Origin: Conus ventricosus
Lineage: Eukaryota; Mollusca; Gastropoda; Neogastropoda; Conidae
Assembly: GCA_018398815.1 (NCBI GenBank)
Contig: CM031601.1
Span: 33,971,975-34,035,974 of the forward strand
Direction of reading: 5' to 3'
Length of the DNA: 64,000 bases
Shown: piece by piece, positions 1 through 10,059 of the stretch
Position numbering within the stretch: position 1 is the first letter of the stretch
Layout: the number at the start of each line of letters is the position of its first letter
Translations under genes and position numbers: made by a program
The notes under the pieces: generated by a model
The model's input: the letters and a program-made list of their open reading frames with translations, nothing else
The model's database searches: none
Told to the model about the DNA's origin: nothing

Positions 1-924
1 GTTCAAAGCATGCTTTCCTGCTCAAAAGAGAACACGATTGGTTGTTGAGCACATAGACTGTCTCTGTGATTTGTCTTCCATGGTAAGAGATTGAGGCCTT
101 GAAGGCACCTACTGGTGACAATGTCGACCCCCCTGGTCCACGTAAAATCTTGTTTGCAGTCTGGAGGTGTAACCCTTTAAGCCATGGTTCATTGCTGCTG
201 ATGACTGAGACAGATGCTCCAGTGTCAAGTTTGAATGTGGTTGGATGACCATTGACGTTCAATGTTTCACTCCACATTTCATCAAAATCTCGGTCGAGAG
301 ATCCAAGAAAAAATTCTGAGTCCTCATGACTTTCTAAAATTGCATTCCGAAAATAATCTGCCATGGCGTCAATTTCATCAGAGAGTTCATGGATAGATTT
401 TCTTCCTCTGCTGCGGCAGACTGCTTTAAAATGTCCTCTTTCTCGGCACAAGGTACAAATAGCATTTCTGGCAGGACATTCATTTTTGAATGGGGTTCTC
501 GTCCACAGTAATAGCATTTCCTTTTCAGGTGTTGATCTTGTAGTTTTGTTTTGTATAGTCTTGCTGGTTTATTGCATTGACTGGTGGTCTGTCTCTGAGT
601 AGAGGTTGGAATTCCCATGTGGTTTCAGCTTGTCTGCTGAGCTGAATCGCCATGGCAAGGGTTAATTTAGGCTTGGCTTGCAACTCTTCTGACAGCGAGT
701 CATTTAGCACTCCAACAACGATTCTGTCACGTATGAGTTCTTCTTTGAGTTTGCCGAATTCACATTCAGCAGCCAGCTTATGAAGATCTTGGATAAAGTT
801 GTCGATAGGCTCTCCTCGTTTTTGCTTTCTCTGGTTAAAGTCTTAAACTTAGCTCTTTCCACCAATTACGTTTTTCCTGTCACCAAAGTGACGATCGAGC
901 TCCTGTTTTAACTCTTGGTAAGTT
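1..924 (-). mobile_element. Ty3/gypsy-like retrotransposon, gag-protease part, degenerate
   Basis: Read on the minus strand this stretch encodes the second half of a Gag-like protein, then a zinc-knuckle-like segment near 435-525 beginning CYYCGREPHS, then a retropepsin active-site motif LDTGAS near 213-235. That order is the gag-protease order of Ty3/gypsy elements. The frame is broken by stop codons and shifts, so the element is dead. The element continues past the left end of the window. Its gag was split by the inverted-repeat element at 925-2206; the missing first part of gag lies at 2218-2484. The family assignment rests on motif order, not on a database match. Confidence 0.75.
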
Positions 925-986
925 AAACTTAAATAAATGTTAGCGAACCGCCCAGAGAAACGTGGACAAACGAGTTACAAGACAAA

Positions 987-1026
987 ACACGACACGTTTC
1001 GACCTCTTAGGTCTTCGTCTGGTGAT
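987..1026 (-). ncRNA. hammerhead-ribozyme-like motif, left arm
   Basis: On the minus strand the motif reads CACCAGACGAAGACC, loop TAAGA, GGTCGAAACGTGTC. Stem II (GACC/GGTC) and the GAAA core are intact and a GTC cleavage triplet follows. The first core strand is CAGACGA where the consensus is CUGAUGA, so the conserved U4 is changed and activity is doubtful. Confidence 0.5.
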
Positions 1027-1657
1027 AAATAAACGAATAAAACAACGAAAATTCACTTAGCTTTGGTCGCTTCAGATCGCTCAGGGTTCAGCGCAAGGAA
1101 GAAGGCGTTGAATGAGAACGAGGCTGTTGGAAGGGAAATAGTGAGCGAGTCAAAGTCGTAATGATGATAATAATATTACTGATAGGTATACTATTAATGG
1201 TCAAAATATTGGGGGAAAAAAAAGGACAAGATCAATCTTGGTGTCAATAAGTATGTGTATGGGAGAAAGGGTTAGAGGATTCTTAAGCAGCAGGGTTGCC
1301 GTGGCAACAGTCCCAGAGGGATGGTGATGTCAAAGCTAGGGGTAGTATCAATACTAGCAATAGTATTATGAATGATATTGCTAACAATGATAGTGAAGGT
1401 TAAGGTAACGAAAGCATGATACAGAAATATATTTAGAAAATACATTTTTATAATAATCAAATAAATAAATAAAAAACATTAAAAATAATAATGATAATAA
1501 TAATAATAAATTAAAAATAAAAAATAAAAAAAAATAAAAAAAATTAATCATAATAAAATGCATAAATAAGATAGCTAAAGTTATGTGTGAGGTGAATAGT
1601 GGGAGATAAGGTAGTATGTTGTGTGTGTAGTGGGAGGATATGTGGGCTGAGATTAAT

Positions 1658-1691
<34 letters not shown>

Positions 1692-2062
1692 CTCTCCCCC
1701 CCCCCCCCCCCTATCATTCAGTAATACTATTGCTAGTATTGATACTACCCCTAGCATTGACATCACCATCCCTCTGGGACTGTTGCCACGGCAACCCTGC
1801 TGCTTAAGAATCCTCTAACCCTTTCTCCCATACACATACTTATTGACACCAAGATTGATCTTGTCCTTTTTTCCCCCCAATATTTTGACCATTAATAGTG
1901 TACCTATCAGAAATATTATTATCATCATTACGACTTTGACTCGCTCACTATTTCCCTTCCAACAGCCTCGTTCTCATTCAACGCCTTCTTCCTTGCGCTG
2001 AACCCTGAGCGATCTGAAGCGACCAAAGCTAAGTGAATTTTCGTTGTTTTATTCGTTTATTT

Positions 2063-2101
2063 ATCACCAGACGAAGACCTAAGAGGTCGAAACGCGTCGT
2101 G
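2063..2101 (+). ncRNA. hammerhead-ribozyme-like motif, right arm
   Basis: This mirrors the motif of the left arm but reads GAAACGCGTC after stem II, so helix III would be the self-complementary ACGCGT. Very short helix III is typical of Penelope-type hammerheads, which are thought to work as dimers. The same U4 change to A is present. Confidence 0.5.
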
Positions 2102-2217
2102 TTTTGTCTTGTAACTCGTTTGTCCACGTTCTCTGGGCGGTTCGCTAACATTTATTTAAGTTTTGTTTAGATTTCCGCCTGCAGTCGTCTCGCTTTGCAA
2201 CTAGATCTTAGTAAGTT

Positions 2218-2484
2218 GTTTTAGTTTCATCAATTTGTAAAAACAGTCAAAATATCGTCTGCTTGCTCACCCATAGCATACAGGTAGACTGAGACTTGTT
2301 CTTGTCGATCTTTTTGATGCAGCTGCGTTGCGTAATAGTAGCGGTCAAACCGTTGGGACCAAACTTTCCAGTTTGCTGCCGTTCCATCGAAAGGTTTGGG
2401 TAGAGGAAGATTTGTAGCTTGAGAGCGAGTGGTAGGTATATCATCGTGATTCATCTCGCCGCTGCCACCATGTAGTATTTCCAA
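2218..2484 (-). pseudogene. 5' part of gypsy-like gag, interrupted
   Basis: A minus-strand frame starting with ATG at 2482-2484 runs about 84 codons. It contains a Gag-like opening (LPLPKPFDGTAANWKVWSQR) typical of Ty3/gypsy Gag N-termini. It ends close to the insertion point of the element at 925-2206, and the rest of the gag resumes at about 913 going left. Just upstream on the minus strand (about 2455-2475) is TGGTGGCAGCGG, which looks like a primer-binding site next to an LTR ending in CA. Confidence 0.65.
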
Positions 2485-2660
2485 GATCTACGTATTCCAA
2501 GTAGGAGACGTTGAGTCGCGCCGTCAAAGTTTACGTCGTTCCCACGCAGTCCCCGAGCGAGGCCCGCGTGAGTGAGAGTTATGTCCTTGGACTTAGCAGA
2601 CGACGATCGATGTCGAAGGTAACCATACCACAAAATCAACCTAATCATTGTGTGTCAGCA
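2473..2660 (-). mobile_element. probable LTR of the gypsy-like element
   Basis: The minus-strand sequence just before the primer-binding-like motif ends ...ATACTACA, consistent with an LTR ending in CA. The outer limit near 2660 (TGATTAGG) is a guess from the TG start rule. No second LTR is in the window, so the LTR pair cannot be compared. Confidence 0.35.
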
Positions 2661-2879
2661 GAAGAAGAATAAATCAGAGATGCGCACTGCATGTTCAAAT
2701 CAAGTCCGCCCTCCATACCAGTCTTTCACCACATGATTGTTTTCCGTACACACGCTCTCTCTCTCTCTCTCTCCCTCTCTCTCTCTCTCTCTCCTTGGTA
2801 CTATTACAGTCAACCTGATTATTGTGGTCGGCAGAAGAACAAGTGAGAGATGCCCAATCAAGGAACTGTCCACAGGAAC
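2661..2879. repeat. duplicated spacer with CT microsatellite
   Basis: A CT-rich run covers about 2752-2795. The sequence before it (CAACCTAATCATTGTGTGTC) and after it (CAACCTGATTATTGTGGTCG) are diverged duplicates of each other. No gene is seen. Confidence 0.6.
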
Positions 2880-3150
2880 ATACAGCAGATGAACTGCATT
2901 GCTAGCCGGTAGAGGCAGAACACCTGACTGTACTGCAGAATACTGCATTGCTAGCCTGTAGAGGCAGAACATCAGACTGTACAGTACTGCAGAATACTGC
3001 ATTGCTAGCCGGTAGAGGCAGAACATCTGACTGTACTGCAGAATACTGCATTGCTAGCCGGTAGAGGCAGAACACCTGACTGTACTGCAGAATACTGCAT
3101 TGCTGGCCGGTAGAGGCAGAACATCTGACTGTACTGCAGAATAGAACGAA
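2880..3150. repeat. minisatellite, about 50-bp unit, 5 copies
   Basis: The unit contains TGCATTGCTAGCCGGTAGAG followed by GCAGAACATCTGACTGTAC. Copies are nearly identical. Frames crossing it are repeat artefacts. Confidence 0.9.
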
Positions 3151-3365
3151 GCATTTGAAAAAGTGGTAATATCTACATTTACCCCAACGCATTCTTCTGT
3201 TTCAAGCAAAGCAACTTGGATATATACTGTTATGAATCCTAAAGTCTATCATGTGCCTGTGTCCATCTTAATATGCTTCCAATAAGTTATCGTGGTAAGA
3301 CCCACCAAGAAAAGCAAAGATTCCCACCAGAATACAAGAAACAAAGAATTAGGAGAGGATGACTC

Positions 3366-3704
3366 TTTGAACAATTCATAGATAGAATGCACAGAAGTTC
3401 AGTTGATCATTCTTATTCTTAGCGTTCCTCTCATGCCTCAGTTTTTCAGAGGCAAACATGACACAACTCTCCGCAAAAATACCTGCTTTTGACTCTCACT
3501 CAGGAGAGTTCTTACACAGGTAGTCATACTGGCAACTCCCATATTGGAAGAGGAGAGAGAACACAGCTTTCTGCTTAACCTGCTGATGTAACTACAGTCA
3601 GGAGGAAGGAGAAGACAAGTGAGTCTCTCTCCCATCTTTCTTCTCGCTTTCTCTCTCAGTCTCTTAGTGTGTGTCTCTCTGTTTTGCTTGTCTCTCCCTC
3701 TATT

Positions 3705-3753
<49 letters not shown>

Positions 3754-4518
3754 CTATGTTTGTCAATCTGTCTCTCTGTCCTTTCCACCCTCCCTCCCTT
3801 GTCCTTTCCACCCTCCCTCCCTCTCTTTCTCTCTTTCTCGGAAGAAAAAGAACAACAACAACAAAAAAAACCAAATCTCTTTCCAAGTATTGGACTAGGT
3901 CAAGCTGTTTTTATCCTGAGTTCATTAATAGGAGGGGAATATGCAGTTAAAAACAGCATGAACAGATCTGTTCCAAGTATAAGCTTAAAAACTTTTCATG
4001 TTGAGTCATGGATGGAGAGGAATCAGTTCAAATAGAAGTGCATGACTGGCCCACAAGTTGAATGATGGTTGTTGTGAGGACCCTCCTGTTCTTGTCTGCC
4101 ATCACTATGATGATTAGATGGAATTCAAGTTCACTGTCCTTTTGTCTTTGCAGTTTGCTGCAGGAAGGCACAGTAGACTGGGGAGCTTGTTCCCTTTTTT
4201 TTCCCCTTCTCTGCATGTCTCTTTGCCAGTTTAGCCTATTCTTTGCATGCCTTTATCTATGCTGTGTATTTTGTGCTACAACTAGGCCCTACATGGTGAA
4301 GACTGGATGTAAAGAAAGTACAACAGTCCCAGTTATCCTCCTCAATGTAGGATTTTTTGTCTTGTCTTCTCTGTCCTCTTGACTGTAGTTACATCAGCAG
4401 GTTAAGCAGAAAGCTGTGGACATGTTTGCCTCTTAAAAACTGAGGCATCAGAGGAACATTTAGAATAAGAATGATGTACTGAACTTCTGTGAATTTTTTC
4501 TATGAATTGTTCAAACAG
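3366..4518. mobile_element. imperfect foldback (inverted-repeat) element
   Basis: The left arm, about 3366-3622, is the reverse complement of the right arm, about 4362-4518; shared blocks include CTTTCTGCTTAACCTGCTGA and its complement. The left arm holds about 98 extra bases. The interior has a long CT microsatellite (about 3700-3760). No transposase is encoded. It ends about 270 bp before exon 1 of copy 1. Confidence 0.6.
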
Positions 4519-4789
4519 TCTGCTGCTGAAAAATTAAAAGTCACAACAGTAAGCTGTTAACTTGAGCCTAAAATGTTGGTTCACACTGCTGGGGCCACTT
4601 GGTGCTTGGCACATGCTGACAAAATGGCCTGCAGGAATTTCTCATGCAGCAAGCTTGTTTACTTAAAAAATTTTTGCTAGATTTCACAGGTGTCAGCTCG
4701 CTGGAAACTCCCTGTTTGGTTGCGGAGTGGCACGTGAACACAAGAAATAGTTTTGAATTTCATGTTCTGATATGTTTCATCTTTTTCAG
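4519..4789 (+). promoter_or_regulatory. upstream region of GH27 copy 1 with CACGTG E-box
   Basis: This is unique sequence before the first coding exon. A palindromic E-box CACGTG lies at 4731-4736 in the context GGCACGTGAAC. MiT/TFE factors bind such boxes (CLEAR motif core) in lysosomal genes. Because exon 1 has a good acceptor just before 4790, this may be the end of a 5' UTR intron rather than a promoter. Confidence 0.3.
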
Positions 4790-4963
4790 ACTGTGGCTCC
4801 CCACACTCAGAATGAAAATGGTGGTGCTGTTGCTGAGTGCATTTCCTCTGTGTGTGGATGCCCTCAACAATGGACTGGCCTTGACCCCTCCAATGGGATG
4901 GTTGTCATGGGAACGGTTCCGCTGTGAGACTGATTGCGTCAAGTTTCCTGACAGTTGCATCAA
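4790..4963 (+). CDS. NAGA: GH27 copy 1, exon 1 (signal peptide and first barrel strand)
   Basis: The acceptor CTTTTTCAG ends at 4789. Translation starts at ATG 4812, with a second ATG two codons on. About 17 residues form a signal peptide ([17 protein letters not shown]), as expected for a lysosomal enzyme. The mature start [20 protein letters not shown] is the GH27 signature; ERFRC is the NAGA form, where human GLA has ERFMC. The conserved disulphide cysteines in CETDC and PDSC are present. The donor GTAAGT follows 4963, leaving the exon in phase 2 (AA, completed by T of exon 2 to give Asn). This is the same position and phase as the first intron of human GLA. Confidence 0.93.
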
Positions 4964-5489
4964 GTAAGTCTCTATGATTTGCCTTTCGAGATCTTATTGT
5001 TGGATTTTGTTTGTTTTGTATTATATTGTGGCATTGTCTGCTTTTTTCTGTCTTTTATGTATTCTTATTGTTATTTTCTTATTGTTAAAGCTGCAAGAGT
5101 GAAGTTTAGTATTTGTCTTGTGGGAAGAAGCCTTCAGGCTTTTACAGGTGAATACTCACCATTTTCATCCATTGTTTAGATCAAGTATTCCACATATTTC
5201 ATGGACGGGCATTAATGCGATGATAGCAGGTTTGTTCATGGGGTTGGTTTTTTTTTGGAGAGGATGCTTTTTTTTTCCCTGATGAAACAAAATAAAGGTT
5301 TCTGATCTGATGAGTTACCTTTGTGTGGTGGTCATTGTCTGTAGCTAGCAGGCTTGTGGAAGTCTTCAGCCCTGGTCACTTTCTGTTCCGAGTTGAATGT
5401 GGTATGACCACAATTGGGTACATTTAAAATTGGTTTGATATCATGCGACTTGTAGTGAAGAGATGTTAGATTTAAGATGAATGAAGATT

Positions 5490-5715
5490 AGAACCATACC
5501 ATTGAATTTCATCCACCGAAGGGAAGCATATCTGAGAATGTTGCTTAGATTTCCTGAGTTTCAATTTCATCAAGGAGGCATCACTGCGTGCGGACTACTC
5601 CATATATCGTACACCACTTCCGCTAAGTTTTGAGACCACACTACACATGAACAACTCTGCTAGGATGTATTATGAAAGGAAAAATAGAGTACAGTGCTGT
5701 AATGTCTAAAACAAG
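5490..5715 (+). mobile_element. old SINE fragment (3' tail part)
   Basis: The piece aligns with the middle of the SINE at 29518-30372: GAATTTCATCCACCGAAGG, then TGAGAATGTTGCTTAGATTTC, then TATTATGAAAGG and AGAGTACAG. The tRNA-like head is missing. The array that follows is an expansion of its tail. Confidence 0.6.
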
Positions 5716-6178
5716 AATAGAACTCCATAGCGCCATCTGTATCCTTCACATCATAATGAAACTAGAGTGCAGTGCTGTAATGTCTTAAACAGGAATAAAC
5801 TCCACAGTACCATCTGTATCACCCCATCCTAATGAAGCATAGAGTACAATGCTGTAATGTCTTAAACAGGAATAGAACTCCATAGCGCCATCTGTATCAC
5901 TCCATCCTAATGAAACATAGAGTACAGTGCTGTAATGTCTTAAATAGGAATAGATCTCCACAGTACCATCTGTATCACCCCATCCTAATGAAACAGAGTA
6001 CAGTGCCGTAATGTCTAAAACAAGAATAGAACTCCACAGTGGCATCTGTATCACTCCATCCTAATGAAGCATAGAGTACAGTGCTGTAATGTCTTAAACA
6101 GGAATAGAACTCCATGGCACCATCTGTATCACCCCATCCTAATGAAGCATAGAGTACAGTGCTGTAATGTCTTAAAAG
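5690..6178. repeat. SINE-tail-derived minisatellite, about 78-bp unit
   Basis: About six units begin AGAGTACAGTGCTGTAATGT and contain GAACTCCATAGCGCCATCTG. They match the SINE tail (AGAGTACAGCCCTGTCAT, then AAATCCATAGCATCATCTT), so the array grew from the SINE fragment just upstream. Confidence 0.85.
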
Positions 6179-6665
6179 TGTGTTATACATGTGGTCTGGT
6201 AGATTACCTTCACAGAACATAGTGGATTGTAAACATGTGTTATTGTGTCGTACATGTGGTCTGGAAGATTACCTTCACAGAACACTGGTAGATTGTAAAC
6301 ATGTGTTATTGTGTCGTACATGTGGTCTGGAAGATTACCTTCACAGAACACTAGTAGATTGTAAACATGTGTTATTGTGTCGTACATGTGGTCTGGAAGA
6401 TTACCTTACAGAACGTTAGTGGATTGTAAACATGTGTTATTGTGTCGTACATGTGGTCTGGAAGATTACCTTCACAGAACGTTAGTGGATTGTAAACATG
6501 TGTTATTGTGTCGTACATGTGGTCTGGAAGATTACCTTCACAGAACGTTAGTGGACTGTGAACATGTTAGTGGACTGTGAACATGTTAGTGGACTGTGAA
6601 CATGTATGAATACATGTGGTCAGGAAGATTACCTTCACAGAACGTTAGTGGATTGTAAACATGTG
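6179..6665. repeat. minisatellite, about 66-bp unit, 7 copies
   Basis: The unit contains GTCGTACATGTGGTCTGGAA followed by GATTACCTTCACAGAAC. A short 20-bp subrepeat (GTGGACTGTGAACATGTTA) interrupts it near 6555-6605. Frames open across it are artefacts. Confidence 0.9.
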
Positions 6666-7019
6666 TTACTGTATCATGCAATCAGTCAAAATTTTGGTGT
6701 CACTTTTCTGAAGAGAATATTGTCATGCTAATAGATGTATGCAATAGAAATGATTAATCATTCATATGCCCAAGCAGTATATGAAAAAAATATGAAGAAA
6801 GTACAAAAAAAGTGATATACTGAAAATAAATCTGTTCTAGGTGATATAAATACAGGCAATAAAAGTAGTTTATGTTAAAGAAACTGAGGAAAAGATGTGA
6901 GCTTTTCCACAAATTCATTTTGAGAGACACATAATGAGTCTAATATGAATCAAAAGCTGTCATTTTGTATCTTAACTGGTTTGTTACCTCCATCCAAACT
7001 GTAATGTTTTCAGTCACTT
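6666..7019. other. intron 1 unique sequence
   Basis: AT-rich sequence with no recognised gene, repeat or motif. Confidence 0.6.
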
Positions 7020-7690
7020 GTACCTGAGTCTGTTGCTTTGTAAGTCTGCCTGTCCTTCACTGTGGGCCCAAACTACAGCACCGGTTGTCAGCACACTTGG
7101 TGGGAGAAAGAAGCGAGGCCCATAGAGGAACCCTGTGTACAGTGCTGTCCATCCACTGCAATAATGCAAAGGACAGATCCAGGACTGTTTCTCTTTCTGT
7201 GCCAATGCAAGATCCATATGGCCCTTTGTGTCCAGACCAGGGTCAGAATTGTCAACTCGAATGTGGTCTGTTCTACTACATGCTTCAGAGACTTGGAGAA
7301 CAACAAAGTCCAACCACCACAATCTTCAGGCATGGATCAGCAAGTGCCTCTGGTGCATCCTCAACATCAGATGGCCGCAAGTCATTTCCAACAGAACCCT
7401 GTGTTAGAGAACCAAACAACATTCTGTAGACACTGAGAAAATGGAAAGGAAATGAGGCTGGACTGGTCACTCACTGTAAGAAGGCCTCCTACCAACATCG
7501 CAAGACAGGCAGTCGAATGGAACCCCCAGGGGAAAAGGAAGGTGGGACGACCTCGACAGACTTGGTGCATGGATTCTGAAGTGAAGATAGTCAAAGCAGT
7601 GTGAGCCCAGCTGAAGAGACCAGCCCAGAACGAGTCTGCTGGAGGAGTGTTGCGGCAAGCTCCTCAGAAAACTCAAAGGGTTAAGTCAGC
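7020..7690 (+). mobile_element. degenerate non-LTR retrotransposon (LINE) 3' end
   Basis: Broken plus-strand frames resemble the C-terminal end of LINE reverse transcriptase proteins: a segment like RIVNSNVV, then RRPPTNIARQAVEWNPQGKR, then KVGRPRQTW and AQLKRPAQN. The GKRKVGRPRQTW block is characteristic of this tail region. Stops and frameshifts are frequent, so the copy is dead. It lies within intron 1 of copy 1, in the same orientation as the gene. Confidence 0.7.
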
Positions 7691-8349
7691 AAGATGATAA
7701 TGAAAGACAGAGCAGGTTTTAGATTTGTCACTAACTTCAGAACAAAGGGTGCATAAATCCCTGTTTTTATAGAATCAGGCTTATCAGTTGTTGTCTTTGT
7801 CAGATTGTGTGCAGGTCCAGATGGCAGCCAGATCAGTGATCAAACTACATTAATGACAGGGGGTAGGGGTGTACTCAGTCACTGCACAGTAACCAGTCCC
7901 GCTAGGAGACTTGAACTGCCAACAGAGTGTGTTTGAGATAAGGAGGATTCTGTGAGGTGCCAACAGTTTCAATGTATTTGTGACGGTGTAGAGACAATAT
8001 TATATCAAGAGATTTACAGTGGGTTTGGAAAGGGTTTGGTTGAAGTCTAGAAGTCTGTTTGACCCCTGTACTGGGCTGCACTCTCCCTAATGCCTCTCTG
8101 GTGGACATTGCATTTGACTCGGCGCCAGAGAGGTTTTGAAATGGAATACTGATGTTACCTCAGTGAGATGGCCTGCTTGTATCTATTTCAACTCTGCTAG
8201 TGCTTAGGAGAGCGAGGTCAGGGTTAACAAGTAAGGCAGTGAGTGGTGTGCAGATTTAGTATGCAGTGAGGAGGTAGACCTGTGATTGTAAGCAGCCACC
8301 TGTGTGCCCTGTCATTCACACAATTGATTGCTGAGTGACTCGTGGGCAG
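7691..8349. other. intron 1 unique sequence before exon 2
   Basis: No gene or repeat recognised. The stretch just before exon 2 (GAGTGACTCGTGGGCAG) is a poor polypyrimidine tract for an acceptor. Confidence 0.5.
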
Positions 8350-8524
8350 TGAGCAGCTGTACAAGGCCATGGCCGACAGGATGGTGTCAGACGGCTACAA
8401 AGAGGCCGGCTATGAGTACGTCCACATTGATGACTGCTGGGCCGCCCCTCAACGGGACGGGGAGGGAAGGCTGCAGGCAGATCCTGATCGCTTTCCTAGT
8501 GGCATAAAGGCTTTGGCTGACTAT
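8350..8524 (+). CDS. NAGA: GH27 copy 1, exon 2
   Basis: The exon is 175 bp, the same length as human GLA exon 2. It enters in phase 2 and leaves in phase 0 (...ALADY, donor GTGAGG). It encodes [20 protein letters not shown] and then [10 protein letters not shown]. The DDCW pair of aspartates binds the substrate hydroxyls in this family. The [14 protein letters not shown] stretch resembles GLA more than NAGA. It differs from copy 2 exon 2 at only two synonymous positions. The acceptor is weak, which raises some doubt about efficient splicing. Confidence 0.92.
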
Positions 8525-9065
8525 GTGAGGAGCTGCTTGTTTCTTTAATGTATGCTCTAGTTATATGAGCCGTAGCCTTGTTTCTTTAGTGTATGCTCTA
8601 GTTATATGAGGGGTAGCCTTGTTTCTTTTTGCTCTGGTTACATTAGGGGTAGTGTTGTTTCTTTCATGTATGCTCTGGTTTATTAGGAGTAGCCTTGTTT
8701 TTTTTAGTGTATGCTCTGGTTATATGAGGGGTAGCCTTGTTTTTTTAGTGCATGCTCTGGTTATATTAGGAGTAGCCTTGTTTCTTTAGTGTATCCTCTA
8801 GTTATATGAGGGGTAGCCTTGTTTCTTTTTGCTCTGGTTACATTAGGGGTAGCGTTGTTTCTTTCATGTATGCTCTGGCTATATGAGGGGTAGCCTTGTT
8901 TTTTTAGTGTATGCCCTGGTTATATGAGGGGTAGCCTTGTTTTTTTTAGTGTATGCTCTGGTTATATTAGGAGTAGCCTTGTTTCTTTAGTGTATGCTCT
9001 GGTTATATGAGGGTAGCCTCGTTTCTTTAGCATATGCTCTGGTTATATGAGGGGTAGCCTTGTAT
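8525..9065. repeat. minisatellite seeded at the exon 2 donor, about 41-bp unit
   Basis: The unit (TTATATGAGGGGTAGCCTTG, TTTCTTTAGTGTATGCTCTGG) matches the exon 2 donor region itself (CTATGTGAGGAGCTGCTTG, TTTCTTTAATGTATGCTCTAG). About 12 units run directly on from the exon. Confidence 0.85.
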
Positions 9066-9399
9066 CCTTGTAATTGTTTTGGTGTATTTTGTTTTGGTGT
9101 GTTACATGATTCCTTTGCATAAGTCCCTGTAGAGTTTTAGGAATTTCCTCTCTGAATTCCAGCATGACCTTAGTCTGAAGATACATTATTTATTCATTTG
9201 ATTATTTATGTATTATCTATCTTTATCTATCTATTTAATTTTGATCATTTTGCACTGAAATCCAAACAGAGGCAAACATGGTAAAAATCACATTGTGGAC
9301 GGTGGTAAATGTTGATTCAGTATCTGCCGCCCTGTAAGATGTTTCAGTAAAAAGAGTGAGATTTACTCACAGTGCACTATAGAAAAAGGTGATGGAAAG
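9066..9399. other. intron 2 unique sequence
   Basis: No gene or motif recognised; a short TATC/TATT-rich run lies near 9195-9245. Confidence 0.5.
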
Positions 9400-9995
9400 A
9401 TGGGTCTTCTTTGACATGTATGTCTAGCAGTGTTTGGTCTTCATTGACATGTATGTCTGGCAGTGTTTGGTCTTCTTTGACATGTATGTCTGGCAGTGTT
9501 TGGTCTTCTTTGACATGTATGTCTGGCAGTGTTTAGTCTTCATTGACATGTATGTCTGGCAGTGTTTGGTCTTCTTTAACATGTATGTCTGGCAGTGTTT
9601 GGTCTTCTTTGACATGTATGTCTGGCAGTGTTTGGTCTTCATTGACATGTATGTCTGGCAGTGTTTGGTCTTCTTTAACATGTATGTCTGGCAGTGTTTG
9701 GTCTTCTTTGACGTGTATGTCTGGCAGTGTTTGGTCTTCTTTAACATGTATGTCTGGCAGTGTTTAGTCTTCATTGACATGTATGTCTGGCAGTGTTTGG
9801 TCTTCATTGACATGTATGTCTGGCAGTGTTTGGTCTTCTTTGACGTGTATGTCTGGCAGTGTTTAGTCTTCATTGACATGTATAAAAGGCAGTGTTTGGT
9901 CTTCTTTAACATGTATGTCTGGCAGTGTTTGGACTTCATTGACATGTATGTCTGGCAGTGTTTGGACTTCATTGACATGTTTGTCTGGCAGTGTT
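9400..9995. repeat. 33-bp minisatellite, about 17-18 copies
   Basis: The unit is TGTCTGGCAGTGTTTGGTC plus TTCTTTGACATGTA. Because 33 is divisible by 3 every frame stays open or closed along the array, giving spurious 180-190-codon frames (repeating VWQCLVFFDMY). Confidence 0.95.
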
Positions 9996-10059
9996 TGATC
10001 TGAAAGGGGCGTGTGGTGTTTGGGAAAGTGTTAAGAAGACTTTAAGCCATCAGCATCAC

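Larger units (their letters stand above)
925..2206. mobile_element. Penelope-like (pLTR) inverted-repeat element
   Basis: Two arms of about 440 bp (925-1368 and 1722-2163) are near-perfect reverse complements around an AT-rich loop of about 350 bp that contains (AT)n and a poly-C run. Each arm has a hammerhead-like core (GACGAAGACC, loop, GGTCGAAACG). Hammerheads in LTR-like repeats are a known trait of Penelope-like elements. The flanks carry an imperfect 11-bp duplication (CTTGGTAAGTT at 914-924 and CTTAGTAAGTT at 2207-2217), indicating insertion into the gypsy gag. No reverse transcriptase is present, so this copy is non-autonomous. Related pieces lie at 31670-31790 and 53346-53401. Confidence 0.7.

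Noticed and set aside
334..710. Host genes encoded by short frames near the left end
   Set aside because: They are pieces of the gypsy-like gag on the minus strand and its opposite-strand shadow.
9434..10003. 189-codon frame with repeating VWQCLVFFDMY
   Set aside because: It follows the 33-bp array exactly and similar frames are open on both strands; no upstream exon or promoter.
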